DNA of 64,000 nt from Devosia sp. RR2S18 (GTDB taxonomy: Bacteria; Pseudomonadota; Alphaproteobacteria; Rhizobiales; Devosiaceae). Below are positions 53,600 to 61,615 of this stretch, in pieces. The stretch's first letter is position 1. Every line of letters starts with the position of its first letter. The stretch is from assembly GCF_030177755.1 (NCBI RefSeq), contig NZ_CP126539.1, positions 582,001-646,000 of the forward strand, in the 5' to 3' direction. Both the position numbers and the translations under genes were made by a program. The notes under the pieces were generated by a model. The model ran no database searches. It was not told the origin of the DNA and saw nothing but the letters and a program-made list of their open reading frames with translations.

Positions 53600-54313
53600 A
53601 TGAAGACAATGCTATTGCTCGCGGCCGCTGTACTCGGCGCCTGTTCCTTTTCGCCCACATCTGGCGCCTTCGCTCAGTCCGATGGCGCGGTGCCCTGCGA
53701 TGACTTCCAGGCTCGTATCAACGAAGGGTTAGCAGAAGGCGGACAGCAGCCAGTCCGGTGGGTGCCCGATGAGGTCTCCATGGGACTCACGACAGTTCGC
53801 ATCCGGGACTTTCCGGAGACCGAAATGGTGCTGAGCTGCGACGAGAATGGTTTTATCGCTTTCGGCGGCAGTCTATACGAGCGCACTGCACAGTCCGAAT
53901 TACGCTGGCGCACAATGCTCCTTTCGATGGTTCGAGCCATTGATCCTGTAGCAAGTCTCGACCATGGACGTGCAGTTCTGCAATCGTTAGATCAGGCAGC
54001 AGGAACTAGAACATGGGCCGACAACCAAGTGCCAGTCGGGCAATATCGCATCGAGGTTCAAAGTTCCGGTGGCGAGTTCGCCGACTCTATCGAGATCGAG
54101 CCGGACTTGGGGATCTCGTATAGAAGTCCAAGCACTATTGATGAAAGCATCCTCCTCCGCTGTGATGCGACAGACAATCTGCTGGCAAACGGTGCTGCAG
54201 CCTCAGAACGCCGGTTCGCACATATCATCATGCGGACGATCACCAGACTTAAGGCCGAAGAAGACAAGACCGTTCCAGGAAGTGCCGGTGATGCGCTTCG
54301 CTATCGGGCTTAG
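53600..54313 (+). CDS. Predicted secreted lipoprotein, 237 aa
   Basis: The ATG at 53600 follows GAGGTG. The N-terminus, MKTMLLLAAAVLGACSFSPT, is a lipoprotein signal with lipobox LGAC. The mature part is hydrophilic, with VPCDDFQARINEG and two cysteine-containing strands (VLSCDENGF, LLRCDATDN). I recognise no family; a type VI or phage-exclusion function cannot be claimed. It follows hsdR by 195 bp and is convergent with the DUF2924 gene, overlapping it by 111 bp. Confidence 0.6.
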   Translation: MKTMLLLAAAVLGACSFSPTSGAFAQSDGAVPCDDFQARINEGLAEGGQQPVRWVPDEVSMGLTTVRIRDFPETEMVLSCDENGFIAFGGSLYERTAQSELRWRTMLLSMVRAIDPVASLDHGRAVLQSLDQAAGTRTWADNQVPVGQYRIEVQSSGGEFADSIEIEPDLGISYRSPSTIDESILLRCDATDNLLANGAAASERRFAHIIMRTITRLKAEEDKTVPGSAGDALRYRA

Positions 54314-54673
54314 GGACTTGTATGGCTGACCTTGGTAGTCGAAACCGTCGTGCAGTACAGTTACCGTGTGCTCAACCCCCTTCCACTCTCGCACCAGCCG
54401 GGTCCCAGGCTGCGGCACGCGGTCTGATCGTACTTTCCGAACATCACTTTTCCCACCATCGAGTTCCTGTCCCATCGCCTCTAAGCGCTTTAGAGTCTGC
54501 GCGCTAAGGCCGCCGAATCTAAGCTCTTGCAGGCGGTAGGCGAGCCTATCCTCAAGAGTTCGACGGTTGAACGGACCTGGCTCTGAGCCGAATAGCTCCC
54601 GCCAGCGTTGTTTCAGGGCATCGACTGGTAGTTCTCTGAGTTGGGCGATCTGGGCAACCGGTGAAATCGTCAT
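54203..54673 (-). CDS. DUF2924 protein
   Basis: The 156-aa protein fits DUF2924: RELPVDALKQRWRELFGSEPGPFNRRTLEDRLAYRLQELRFGGLS, then GTRLVREWKGVEHTVTVLHDGFDYQGQPYKSLSPIAKRITGTSWNGLVFFGL, the usual C-terminal end. Such proteins usually accompany a serine recombinase on alphaproteobacterial elements, yet no recombinase follows here. It is coupled to a small upstream gene by a 4-bp overlap. The last 111 bp are antisense to the lipoprotein gene. Confidence 0.85.
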   Translation of the reverse strand: MTISPVAQIAQLRELPVDALKQRWRELFGSEPGPFNRRTLEDRLAYRLQELRFGGLSAQTLKRLEAMGQELDGGKSDVRKVRSDRVPQPGTRLVREWKGVEHTVTVLHDGFDYQGQPYKSLSPIAKRITGTSWNGLVFFGLKSGDRPHDDMCEPAF

Positions 54674-54867
54674 AGCGCAACCTTCTTTGAGATAGATGAG
54701 GTGTTAGCGCTCTGTTTCAGGTTCTCTTCCAGTCCAATCACGGGAGGATAGGAAGCTTTGCAGCTTGACTGAGAACTGGACTGCCGGATGAAGGCGGTTG
54801 CTAGCAAGGTAGTAAGCTCAAGAAGGGGATTGTCGTTGGTGCCTTTGCTGCCAGACCCCTTGTTCAT
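54670..54867 (-). CDS. Small unknown protein upstream of DUF2924
   Basis: The ATG at 54867 follows AGGTG and gives 65 aa; the stop overlaps the DUF2924 start by 4 bp. The sequence is serine-rich (RQSSSQSSCKAS), with no domain I recognise. Small genes of this sort often sit before DUF2924 and recombinase genes. Coupling is the main support. Confidence 0.5.
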   Translation of the reverse strand: MNKGSGSKGTNDNPLLELTTLLATAFIRQSSSQSSCKASYPPVIGLEENLKQSANTSSISKKVAL

Positions 54868-55264
54868 CGGTATCACCTAGTTCCAAGCTGAGAGACCGGA
54901 ACGTGGCAGCGCTACTTGGACGGGCCAAGGGTGAAAACCGTCGTGGTATTCTGCTCGCGGTTATTACCCCCGAAAGCTTGGATTTACTTCTTCGATACAA
55001 CGCCGCTGCCGCTGTCCATTCGACAATGGCCTCTACCTCGCATCGTCAGGTGCACCTTGGCTTCTAACGTTGGGAGCCCTCGAGCTGTCGAAACATTGCA
55101 CGGAAGACGGTTTGCGCAGGTGGGAGCCCTGTTGATGTCGCTTTCCGTCTCAGTTGCTCGTTTGCTCGGGCGTAGCTATCGTGACCGCATCGCTGGCGAT
55201 TTCCGGCCTTCGAACATTTGGGCGAAACTTACGATGAAGGTCTCCACGCCGCCTGGAGCAGCGA
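54868..55264. other. Intergenic stretch before the HD-domain gene
   Basis: I find no convincing gene in these 397 bp. A long frame on the plus strand (54916-55278) has no recognisable features and overlaps the next start, so I do not call it. The stretch separates divergent units. Confidence 0.45.
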
Positions 55265-55738
55265 ATGAGCACACTTGAGCGAGCGCTCGCGCTGGCAGCG
55301 GAATCGCACGCAGGTCAACTGGACAAAGGCGGGGCGCCCTATATCCTGCACCCGCTCCGGGTAATGGCTGCTATGACTTCCAACGAGGAACGTATCGTGG
55401 CCGTGCTTCATGACGTAGCGGAGGATTGTCCTGCATTCCCGCTCTCTCGTTTGGCAGCAGAATTCGGTGACCGGATCGGCCACGCGTTGGACGCCCTCAC
55501 TAAACGTACTGGTGAGCAGTACAGCGAGTACCTGGATCGCGTCGCCGCGAATCCCCTAGCACGCGCTGCAAATCTTGCTGACATCAAAGACAACAGCAAT
55601 CTGGAACGGCTTGGCCGGCATCCTCTTGCTGAAGACGAGGAACGTCGGGCGAAGTACGCGGTGGCCTTGTCCTTGCGCAAACTGACTGACGCGTTTGCTT
55701 GTCTGAAGCACTGCACCCGGGTTCAAGGAGCCCGATGA
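55265..55738 (+). CDS. Small HD-domain hydrolase, RelA/SpoT-type (SAH-like)
   Basis: The 157-aa protein has the RelA/SpoT hydrolase motifs: ALAAESHAGQLDKGGAPYILHPLRV (with the first His), AVLHDVAEDCPAF (HD pair) and ANLADIKDNS (last Asp). It lacks a synthetase domain, as in small alarmone hydrolases. Those remove (p)ppGpp or (p)ppApp and may act as antitoxins to small alarmone synthetase toxins; no synthetase lies beside it. It follows the DUF2924 unit on the opposite strand. Confidence 0.85.
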   Translation: MSTLERALALAAESHAGQLDKGGAPYILHPLRVMAAMTSNEERIVAVLHDVAEDCPAFPLSRLAAEFGDRIGHALDALTKRTGEQYSEYLDRVAANPLARAANLADIKDNSNLERLGRHPLAEDEERRAKYAVALSLRKLTDAFACLKHCTRVQGAR

Positions 55739-55842
55739 ATGCCGGAGTCTCCCAGCGCTAACGGCGACGACATATCCGCGCGTGACACATCTGCAGCTCC
55801 TCGATAACTTGCTGGCGTCGGAAACGCTGGTGGCGAGCTTAG

Positions 55843-56718
55843 GTGGACTTCAACGATTTACTTGGCGCCGCATCAATCAACCCTGCAGGCGTCATCGTGT
55901 TTCGGCATAGGCCGCCTGAGCCCAAACTCAATAGCGTCATGCCTTGGCTCGCTGCCGAGCGCCCTGACCTGTTCAACGCCTATCAGCAGACGCATGGGCA
56001 TAGAGTCGAGGCAGCTTTGTTGGGCGCGGAATACGTCGCATCCTTCTTGGGCCACGAACCCAGCAGCGCCCTGTTCGTGGGCCTTTATCGGGTTGGGCAA
56101 ACCCGGCGCCTGACCCACAAAGAGTACTGGGAAGTTCCTGCATACGCCGAAATGAAGCAGTGGGGAATGACTGGGTTCTCTGAGGAGAGCGGCCGCTCCC
56201 ATACTTTGTGGTTCGACCTGCAACTGACGGATTTCTACTCGGCTTGGAGTGGCAAGCTAGTCGTCGGCTGGCCGCCTCCGGAGCGCTCCTGGTGGCGTCG
56301 GGCTCACAAAAACAAGTTGCCCGTACAGGCTATTCACGAGAGTAGCGCCTTCGTCCCAGCGATGCCGGACTGGCAGGATCTGGTTGTCAGCTGGCAGCAG
56401 CTCTCCGTGCTGCCGACTGCATGGAAGAATGCTTTGTCTCATTGGCGTGGGGTCTATCACATCTTCGATGCCGCTTCAGGAAAAGGGTATGTGGGCTCCG
56501 CCTGTGGTGCGGACAACATTCTCGGGAGATGGAGCCAATATGCCTCGTCCGGTCACGGCGGAAACCGGCTGCTAAAGCAGCTCGACCCGACGAATTTCCA
56601 GTTTAGCGTCTTACAGCGGCTATCACCCGACCTACCGGAAACCGAGGTTGTCCAGATCGAGTCTAGTTGGAAGAAGAGGCTTCACACACGAGCGCCTTTT
56701 GGACTCAATGACAATTAA
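55843..56718 (+). CDS. GIY-YIG nuclease-domain protein
   Basis: The 291-aa product starts at a GTG at 55843. The C-terminal 90 residues form a GIY-YIG fold: HWRGVYHIFDAASGKGYVGSACG with the two tyrosines and ILGRWSQYASSG carrying the Arg; a Glu near VVQIESSWKKRL fits the metal site. The N-terminal 200 residues contain SALFVGLYRVGQ and many tryptophans and resemble no domain I know. GIY-YIG enzymes cleave DNA. It stands among defence genes. Confidence 0.8.
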   Translation: MDFNDLLGAASINPAGVIVFRHRPPEPKLNSVMPWLAAERPDLFNAYQQTHGHRVEAALLGAEYVASFLGHEPSSALFVGLYRVGQTRRLTHKEYWEVPAYAEMKQWGMTGFSEESGRSHTLWFDLQLTDFYSAWSGKLVVGWPPPERSWWRRAHKNKLPVQAIHESSAFVPAMPDWQDLVVSWQQLSVLPTAWKNALSHWRGVYHIFDAASGKGYVGSACGADNILGRWSQYASSGHGGNRLLKQLDPTNFQFSVLQRLSPDLPETEVVQIESSWKKRLHTRAPFGLNDN

Positions 56719-56767
56719 GGGACACTGCGCAAAGCCGCCGACGTCAGCCAAAGACGGGTATATGGGG

Positions 56768-57694
56768 TTAGGCTATGTATGCAGCGACACGCTCGCGGAA
56801 GTCCGCCAAGCTCATCATGCAGGCATCATGCATTCCATATCCGGCGAAGCTCGCGGCGAAGAAGCGCAAGTTGAAGTCAGGGGTTTCCTCAATCTTCTCC
56901 AGCGCATTAAGAAGCTTGCTGCTGCGGGGGTTGTGATTGGCTAGCAGAAACACGACCTCTGGGACGCCAGAAACCTCGACCGAAGTTACCGCCTTGCTCC
57001 GGTTGAATTTGACAAGTCCCAGTCTGTCCAGCTGTTCAAACTGTCCGGCTATGGTTTCGTTGAGCTGGCTTCGGGTTTCCGTCCGACCGAGCATGGTTTT
57101 CAAATCGGCGATGTGCTTAGCGATGCTGGCGGTACCTTCGTAAGCGTCGATTCCGTACTTCATTTCAATGAAGACTGGTACGCACCGTGAACCGCTCTTC
57201 CGCTCGCTGCTTAACCACCTCAGTCCCACCATGTCCAAGCGCGCACCGACTGCTGAGTCCGCATACTCGATGTCCGTAATGAAGTACTCGGTGCTGTTAG
57301 CGATGCCGGACCGGTTGTTCTCCCAGGCTACAAGCTGCTGAAACTCTCGTTCCGATTTCCGGGTTCTGGCAAAGAACAGATCCATGATCTGCTTGAGCTG
57401 CGGGAGGGCTGCAATCCATGCGTCGCAGTCGGCTTCAGCGATGATCTGCGTGGGCAGAAAGGGCACGCCGTAACCGCTGTCTCGAGCGTAGTTATGGTCG
57501 AATTCAGCGACGTACTGTCCCGACCTATCCATGCGGGAAAGGCGCAGGATACTTCCGCCTCTATAGTAGACGTTCACATAGCTACCCCGAAGAGCCAGCA
57601 TCAGCGTATCGTCCGAGCGTACTCTCGTTGTGAGTGACCGGAGGACTCCATGGTCCAGATCATCAAAGAACTCTTTTGAGATCACTCCGCCCAT
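56768..57694 (-). CDS. Unknown protein with PD-(D/E)XK-like nuclease core
   Basis: The 308-aa protein has a plausible PD-(D/E)XK core: Glu117 in KSEREFQQLVAWE, Asp154 in GARLDMVGLRW, and Glu177-x-Lys179 in CVPVFIEMKYGID. The spacing fits the fold, with a strand bearing ExK after the Asp strand. The N-terminal part (LMLALRGSYVNVYYRGGSILRLSR) resembles a small beta domain. I recognise no named family. It is 24 bp downstream of the MBL gene, on the same strand, as the last gene of a three-gene run. Confidence 0.6.
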   Translation of the reverse strand: MGGVISKEFFDDLDHGVLRSLTTRVRSDDTLMLALRGSYVNVYYRGGSILRLSRMDRSGQYVAEFDHNYARDSGYGVPFLPTQIIAEADCDAWIAALPQLKQIMDLFFARTRKSEREFQQLVAWENNRSGIANSTEYFITDIEYADSAVGARLDMVGLRWLSSERKSGSRCVPVFIEMKYGIDAYEGTASIAKHIADLKTMLGRTETRSQLNETIAGQFEQLDRLGLVKFNRSKAVTSVEVSGVPEVVFLLANHNPRSSKLLNALEKIEETPDFNLRFFAASFAGYGMHDACMMSLADFRERVAAYIA

Positions 57695-57717
57695 GCTTAC
57701 CCGCCTACTTGGTTTGC

Positions 57718-59040
57718 CTATACATCCCAGTGCTCCCCATCCTTACGCTCCAGTGCATTGCCAAATAGTTCACCAAACTGGGCCGGGGCGAAGGTGTGGA
57801 TGGGGACAAGCGTTTTTGGCTGCACCGCCAAGGTCAGGCGCTTCAGATCCAAAATGCTGGCGTGTCCTGAGGTGTGTATCTGGTAGAAGGGTAACCCGCG
57901 CCGGGCGCAGTCGGCTTTAAATCCCTCACCCAGCCCTTCCTTGAGGTAGCCGTCCCATTGTGACCAGATCACTGCTGCTCCCTCCAGGGCACCAAGGGCG
58001 GAGAGTTCAGCCAGCATCCATGGGCGAACCACCATGACGGATTTTGCCGCGCTGGATGCAAGCTGTTCAGGCCACACTCGACGCCCTTTGTAGGCAGCAA
58101 CGATTGACGCGATGCCGTTCTTCTTGAGCGTCACTCGTTGTGCCTGCGGGATAAACACCTGAACATCCTGCCAAGATCCTTCGGGCTTCGGGATGCTGGG
58201 CAACCCGGTAGCTTTGAGAACTTCGGCCGCATAGGCGTCCACCAGCAAGCGGCGCCCCTTACGTTTCGCAGCTCTGTAGACCGTGACGACACGGTCAATG
58301 TTCTGAGCAGAGCAGGCGACGAGCGCCATTCCTGATGTTGCGTCGAATACCTGGGCGAACTGCTCCTCCAGCTTGCTCTCCGTTGGGAAGCTCTCATCCT
58401 CCCCGATGCGGCCAATGCTGGAGCCTTCCATGAGCATCACGTCGACACTCTGGGGAGGATTTTGGATCAACCTCTCGAAGAGGGCTCCCTTGCGTCCATG
58501 AGCTCGCAAGTCTCCGCTATAGAAAAGCCTTTTGCCTCCGGCATCCACCAGGAGAGCATAGGCATCGAAACCAGAATGGTCGACAAGGTAGGGCGTGATG
58601 GTGAATGGCCCGATCTGCAACGGAGCACGGTCCTGAAGGTGCCGCGTCGCAAGGGGGGCAAAGCCACCGGGGACGAAGGCGGCTGCGGCTCTCATGATGC
58701 GCTCGGTACTGGCGCCTAGGAACAGTGGCACTGAACTACTGGCCAGCGGGATGAGGCCCCAGTGGTCGCGATGACCATGCGAAAGAACAATGCCGATGAG
58801 ACTAGGGTCATCCCCTCGGAGGCCTGACACCTTTGGGAGCAGATTCATGGTAGGCTCTTCAGCGCTTAGCGGGAGCCCAAGGTCGAACAAGATCCGCTGG
58901 CCTGAGCTTTCCAGCTCTATGCAGGTGCCGCCGATTTGCTGAGTTCCCCGGTGTATCCGCACGCGCATGCCTTCGGCACTTCTTCCTGTTGATGCTGAAG
59001 ATTGTCCGCACTCTGAGCTTGTGATGTTCCCCCCGCTCAT
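57718..59040 (-). CDS. Metallo-beta-lactamase protein, RNase J-like
   Basis: The 440-aa protein starts at ATG 59040, inside the stop of the upstream gene. It has the MBL metal motif SHGHRDHWGL (His88, His90, Asp92, His93), His155 in VDHSGF and Asp177 in YSGDLRAHG. A later TSGHASILDLKRLTLAVQPKTLVPIHTF matches the C-terminal motif of beta-CASP RNase J-type enzymes. This branch is shorter than RNase J. It probably cuts RNA or a nucleotide derivative. The 4-bp overlap ties it to the fusion gene upstream. Confidence 0.75.
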   Translation of the reverse strand: MSGGNITSSECGQSSASTGRSAEGMRVRIHRGTQQIGGTCIELESSGQRILFDLGLPLSAEEPTMNLLPKVSGLRGDDPSLIGIVLSHGHRDHWGLIPLASSSVPLFLGASTERIMRAAAAFVPGGFAPLATRHLQDRAPLQIGPFTITPYLVDHSGFDAYALLVDAGGKRLFYSGDLRAHGRKGALFERLIQNPPQSVDVMLMEGSSIGRIGEDESFPTESKLEEQFAQVFDATSGMALVACSAQNIDRVVTVYRAAKRKGRRLLVDAYAAEVLKATGLPSIPKPEGSWQDVQVFIPQAQRVTLKKNGIASIVAAYKGRRVWPEQLASSAAKSVMVVRPWMLAELSALGALEGAAVIWSQWDGYLKEGLGEGFKADCARRGLPFYQIHTSGHASILDLKRLTLAVQPKTLVPIHTFAPAQFGELFGNALERKDGEHWDV

Positions 59041-60848
59041 CGGTCTGCTCCCGCGTCCAGAAGTCCTTCGGCAAGCTCCAGGAGATCGTCCGGCCAGTAC
59101 TCCATAGGGCGAGGTTCGGCGGCTCCACCCAGTTCCATAGGGCGGCAAGACAGGATCATTCTGCGCCACTGGTCCGATATGCCCTGGCGCCCCTCGGCAG
59201 CTCCGACAAGGGCACCAGCGATTGCCCCATTAGTATCGGTGTCTCCGCCCTCGGATACAGTAGTTGCAATTGCGTCTGCCACCGAAGTGCCACCGCAGAG
59301 GTGATAGAAGGCATTCTGCAAGGCGATTAGAACCCATCCTATGCTGGTTTCGTAATCCGCAGGCTTGGAGCTTGTAGCGCGGCGTAGAATGTCTCGCACA
59401 AGATCTGCCTGATCGCTTCCCCCAGCGTACGCGAGCGCAGCGTCGAACATGTCTTCGCGCGTCCCTCCACCTACTCCAACGGAGATGGCGGCCGCGAAGG
59501 CCGAGCACGCTGCCAAACAAACAGGATGAGGGTGGGTAAGGCAGCTATCGTCGGCCGCCAGTTCTGCAGCATGCTTGGGATTACCGGAGGCGAACACCCC
59601 AATTGGGCTGACGCGCATCAACGATCCGTTGGCTTGGCTGTTCTGGTTTAGCTGCCCCAGGGCCAACGCGGCTCGTGTCGTGCCACCGACATCAAAGGGA
59701 GAGGAGCGATACCACTTCCGGTATGCCTCCAGGACCATGCTCCTCTCAAACCGTCTGTTCTGGGTGAGGCAGCGAGCGAGCGCGAGGGCCAACTCGGAGT
59801 CATCGGTCGGTTGACCTGCGATGATCGACCAAGGGCCGCCATCTGCCAACTCATGCAAACCTTTCGGGTAGCTGGACGCGATGGCTCCCTTGCCCTGAAA
59901 CTCGACTAAGGCACCAAGTGCATCACCGGCCACTTGACCCAGGAGACATCCCTGCGCTCGAGAGAGCCGGCTGGAGTCCTGAACCCGCTTCCGCGGCTCT
60001 GCGGGCCGGGGGTCACCAGGATCTGGCCTCATAACCTGGGACCAGTCACGGTCTACCAGCTGCGTTACCGCGGCAGAAGCACCCCCGAAACAAAGTTCAC
60101 TCCGTGCTCTTCCCTGCACGTCGTACTCGATCTTGTTGCCAGCGCTGTCGATGAGGATGCCTCCAGCGCCTATTAAGAGGGCGTGGCCTGCAGCGAAGTC
60201 CCAGGATGACAGCGGATTTAGTGCGACAGCAGCTACGGCCTCTCCGCACGCGGCGAGAGCAAGCCGGTACGCTGTGCTCGGTACAGCGACGAAGCGGGCG
60301 GGCGCGACTGCAGTGGCGTTCTCATGCGGGCTTTGCGAGGCGACATAGGAAAGCGCCACCACGGCGTCTTTCGTCAACTCCCTGCCCACCAGCAGCACAT
60401 CGACGGCCGCTCCGTTGCGCCGGACTGCACCTGCGTCCTCAGCCCAGGAGATGAGATCGCCTTCATCGTCAGGATAGCCGAAAGCATAGACCACCCCCAG
60501 AATAGGTTTGGCATCGCGCAGAAGCGCAACCGAAACACTCGAACCACGGCGTCCCTGCAAAAATGCGCCGGTTCCGTCATGTGGGTCGACCACCCAGACG
60601 TATCTCGACGGTGTGCCGCCGAAACCAGCTTCTTCGCCCAGCCAACGGCAAGGCAGGGCTGAAAGCAATTGCTGCTTGAGCAGGTGTTCAACCTCCAGAT
60701 CTATAGCAGCAACCTGGCCCTGTCCCCGGCGGCCAGAGGGCTTATGAAACTCCTCGCGCAGCATTGCACCTGCCGAGCGGGCAGCCGCGATTGCCACTTC
60801 GAGGATTGATGGAAGATTGATGCTTTCGGCGGATTCTCGTGTTTGCAA
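59037..60848 (-). CDS. Fusion of inositol-monophosphatase-like and ADP-ribosylglycohydrolase-like domains
   Basis: The 603-aa protein joins two intact enzymes. Residues 1-265 form an IMPase/CysQ domain with GEEAG (71-75), the metal motif WVVDPHDGTGAF (Asp88, Asp91) and SSWDFAAG (Asp217). Residues 295-600 form an ADP-ribosylglycohydrolase domain with GCLLGQVAGDALGA, the metal motif QPTDDSELALAL (348-350) and GGDTDTNGAIAGALVGA (Asp536, Asp538). IMPase relatives remove phosphates from sugar or nucleotide phosphates; ARH relatives cleave ADP-ribose bonds. Both halves look catalytically competent. Such a fusion is unusual to me. It is the first gene of the run with MBL and PD-(D/E)XK-like genes. 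Confidence 0.85.
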   Translation of the reverse strand: MQTRESAESINLPSILEVAIAAARSAGAMLREEFHKPSGRRGQGQVAAIDLEVEHLLKQQLLSALPCRWLGEEAGFGGTPSRYVWVVDPHDGTGAFLQGRRGSSVSVALLRDAKPILGVVYAFGYPDDEGDLISWAEDAGAVRRNGAAVDVLLVGRELTKDAVVALSYVASQSPHENATAVAPARFVAVPSTAYRLALAACGEAVAAVALNPLSSWDFAAGHALLIGAGGILIDSAGNKIEYDVQGRARSELCFGGASAAVTQLVDRDWSQVMRPDPGDPRPAEPRKRVQDSSRLSRAQGCLLGQVAGDALGALVEFQGKGAIASSYPKGLHELADGGPWSIIAGQPTDDSELALALARCLTQNRRFERSMVLEAYRKWYRSSPFDVGGTTRAALALGQLNQNSQANGSLMRVSPIGVFASGNPKHAAELAADDSCLTHPHPVCLAACSAFAAAISVGVGGGTREDMFDAALAYAGGSDQADLVRDILRRATSSKPADYETSIGWVLIALQNAFYHLCGGTSVADAIATTVSEGGDTDTNGAIAGALVGAAEGRQGISDQWRRMILSCRPMELGGAAEPRPMEYWPDDLLELAEGLLDAGADR

Positions 60849-60943
60849 ATTTGTCTCGCTGGTCTTTGTGGATGCAGAGACCGTACAGTCTGACTTCGTG
60901 AAAACCGGACGCCGTCGGAATTTTTAGCGAAGGAGAGCTCCTG

Positions 60944-61615
60944 ATGTCTCTGATCCCCGACTATCAGAATTTCGTGGGGTTCTACTGGACATTCCCGGTT
61001 CCCTCGGCAGGGTTCACCAGTCTGCCCAAGGACGTTGAGGAAGCGGCTCGGCTGAGCCGTACCATTCGATATCAGCGGCAGGTCGTTCGGCACTATGTTC
61101 AAAGCTTGCGAGGCACTCTTGTGGGCGAACTCGTGTTCCTTGAGCTGCAGCCGGACCGCGGGACAGAACACATTGAAGCGACTTTGGAGAAGGCACTGTC
61201 TCTTTGCCTGAAGCACAATGCCCAATTGCTTCTGGTCGATTTCGCGCAAGAAGGAGGGTGGCGAAGTCACCCCTTCATGTTCCGCTTAATGCAGAGGGCA
61301 CCAGTTTCGAGCCTCGGCTTGCCCCCAGAACCAGCCATGGTAGACGGCGAGTGGTTTGATCCTATCGTTCATTTCAGGAGAGCTCGCAAAGCCGCTTCGG
61401 ACCGCACTGCCGCCGCCCGCCGGAGAGAAGTCCTAGCAAGCCGCGTCAGTGTGTTGTCTTCGCAGCACGCGGGCTCGCAACGGTTCAAGGTCATCGCCGA
61501 GCAGCTGAACCTGGAGGGGACGACAACCGTCAACGGCCGCCGTTGGTCAGAGGCCAATGTAAGGGCCTTTCTGAAGAAGATGAGTGCCTCAGATAGGCAG
61601 GAGAGCCCCGGTTAA
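60944..61615 (+). CDS. Degenerate serine-recombinase-like protein, 223 aa
   Basis: The sequence follows the resolvase fold in order: RYQRQVVRHYVQSLRGTLVGELVFLELQPDRGTEHIEATLEKALSLCLKHNAQLLLVDFAQEGGWRSHPF corresponds to the strand-helix pattern of catalytic domains, and GRRWSEANVRAFLKKM matches the C-terminal DNA-binding helix seen in recombinases. The nucleophile motif YxRVS is replaced by GFYWTFPVPSAGF, so catalysis is unlikely. It may bind DNA or serve as a regulator. It is divergent from the fusion gene (95 bp apart) and tail-to-tail with the helicase-nuclease. Confidence 0.6.
   Translation: MSLIPDYQNFVGFYWTFPVPSAGFTSLPKDVEEAARLSRTIRYQRQVVRHYVQSLRGTLVGELVFLELQPDRGTEHIEATLEKALSLCLKHNAQLLLVDFAQEGGWRSHPFMFRLMQRAPVSSLGLPPEPAMVDGEWFDPIVHFRRARKAASDRTAAARRREVLASRVSVLSSQHAGSQRFKVIAEQLNLEGTTTVNGRRWSEANVRAFLKKMSASDRQESPG

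Noticed and set aside
54916-55278. A 120-aa frame between DUF2924 and the HD gene
   Set aside because: There is no ribosome site or domain, and the end overlaps the start of a solid gene.
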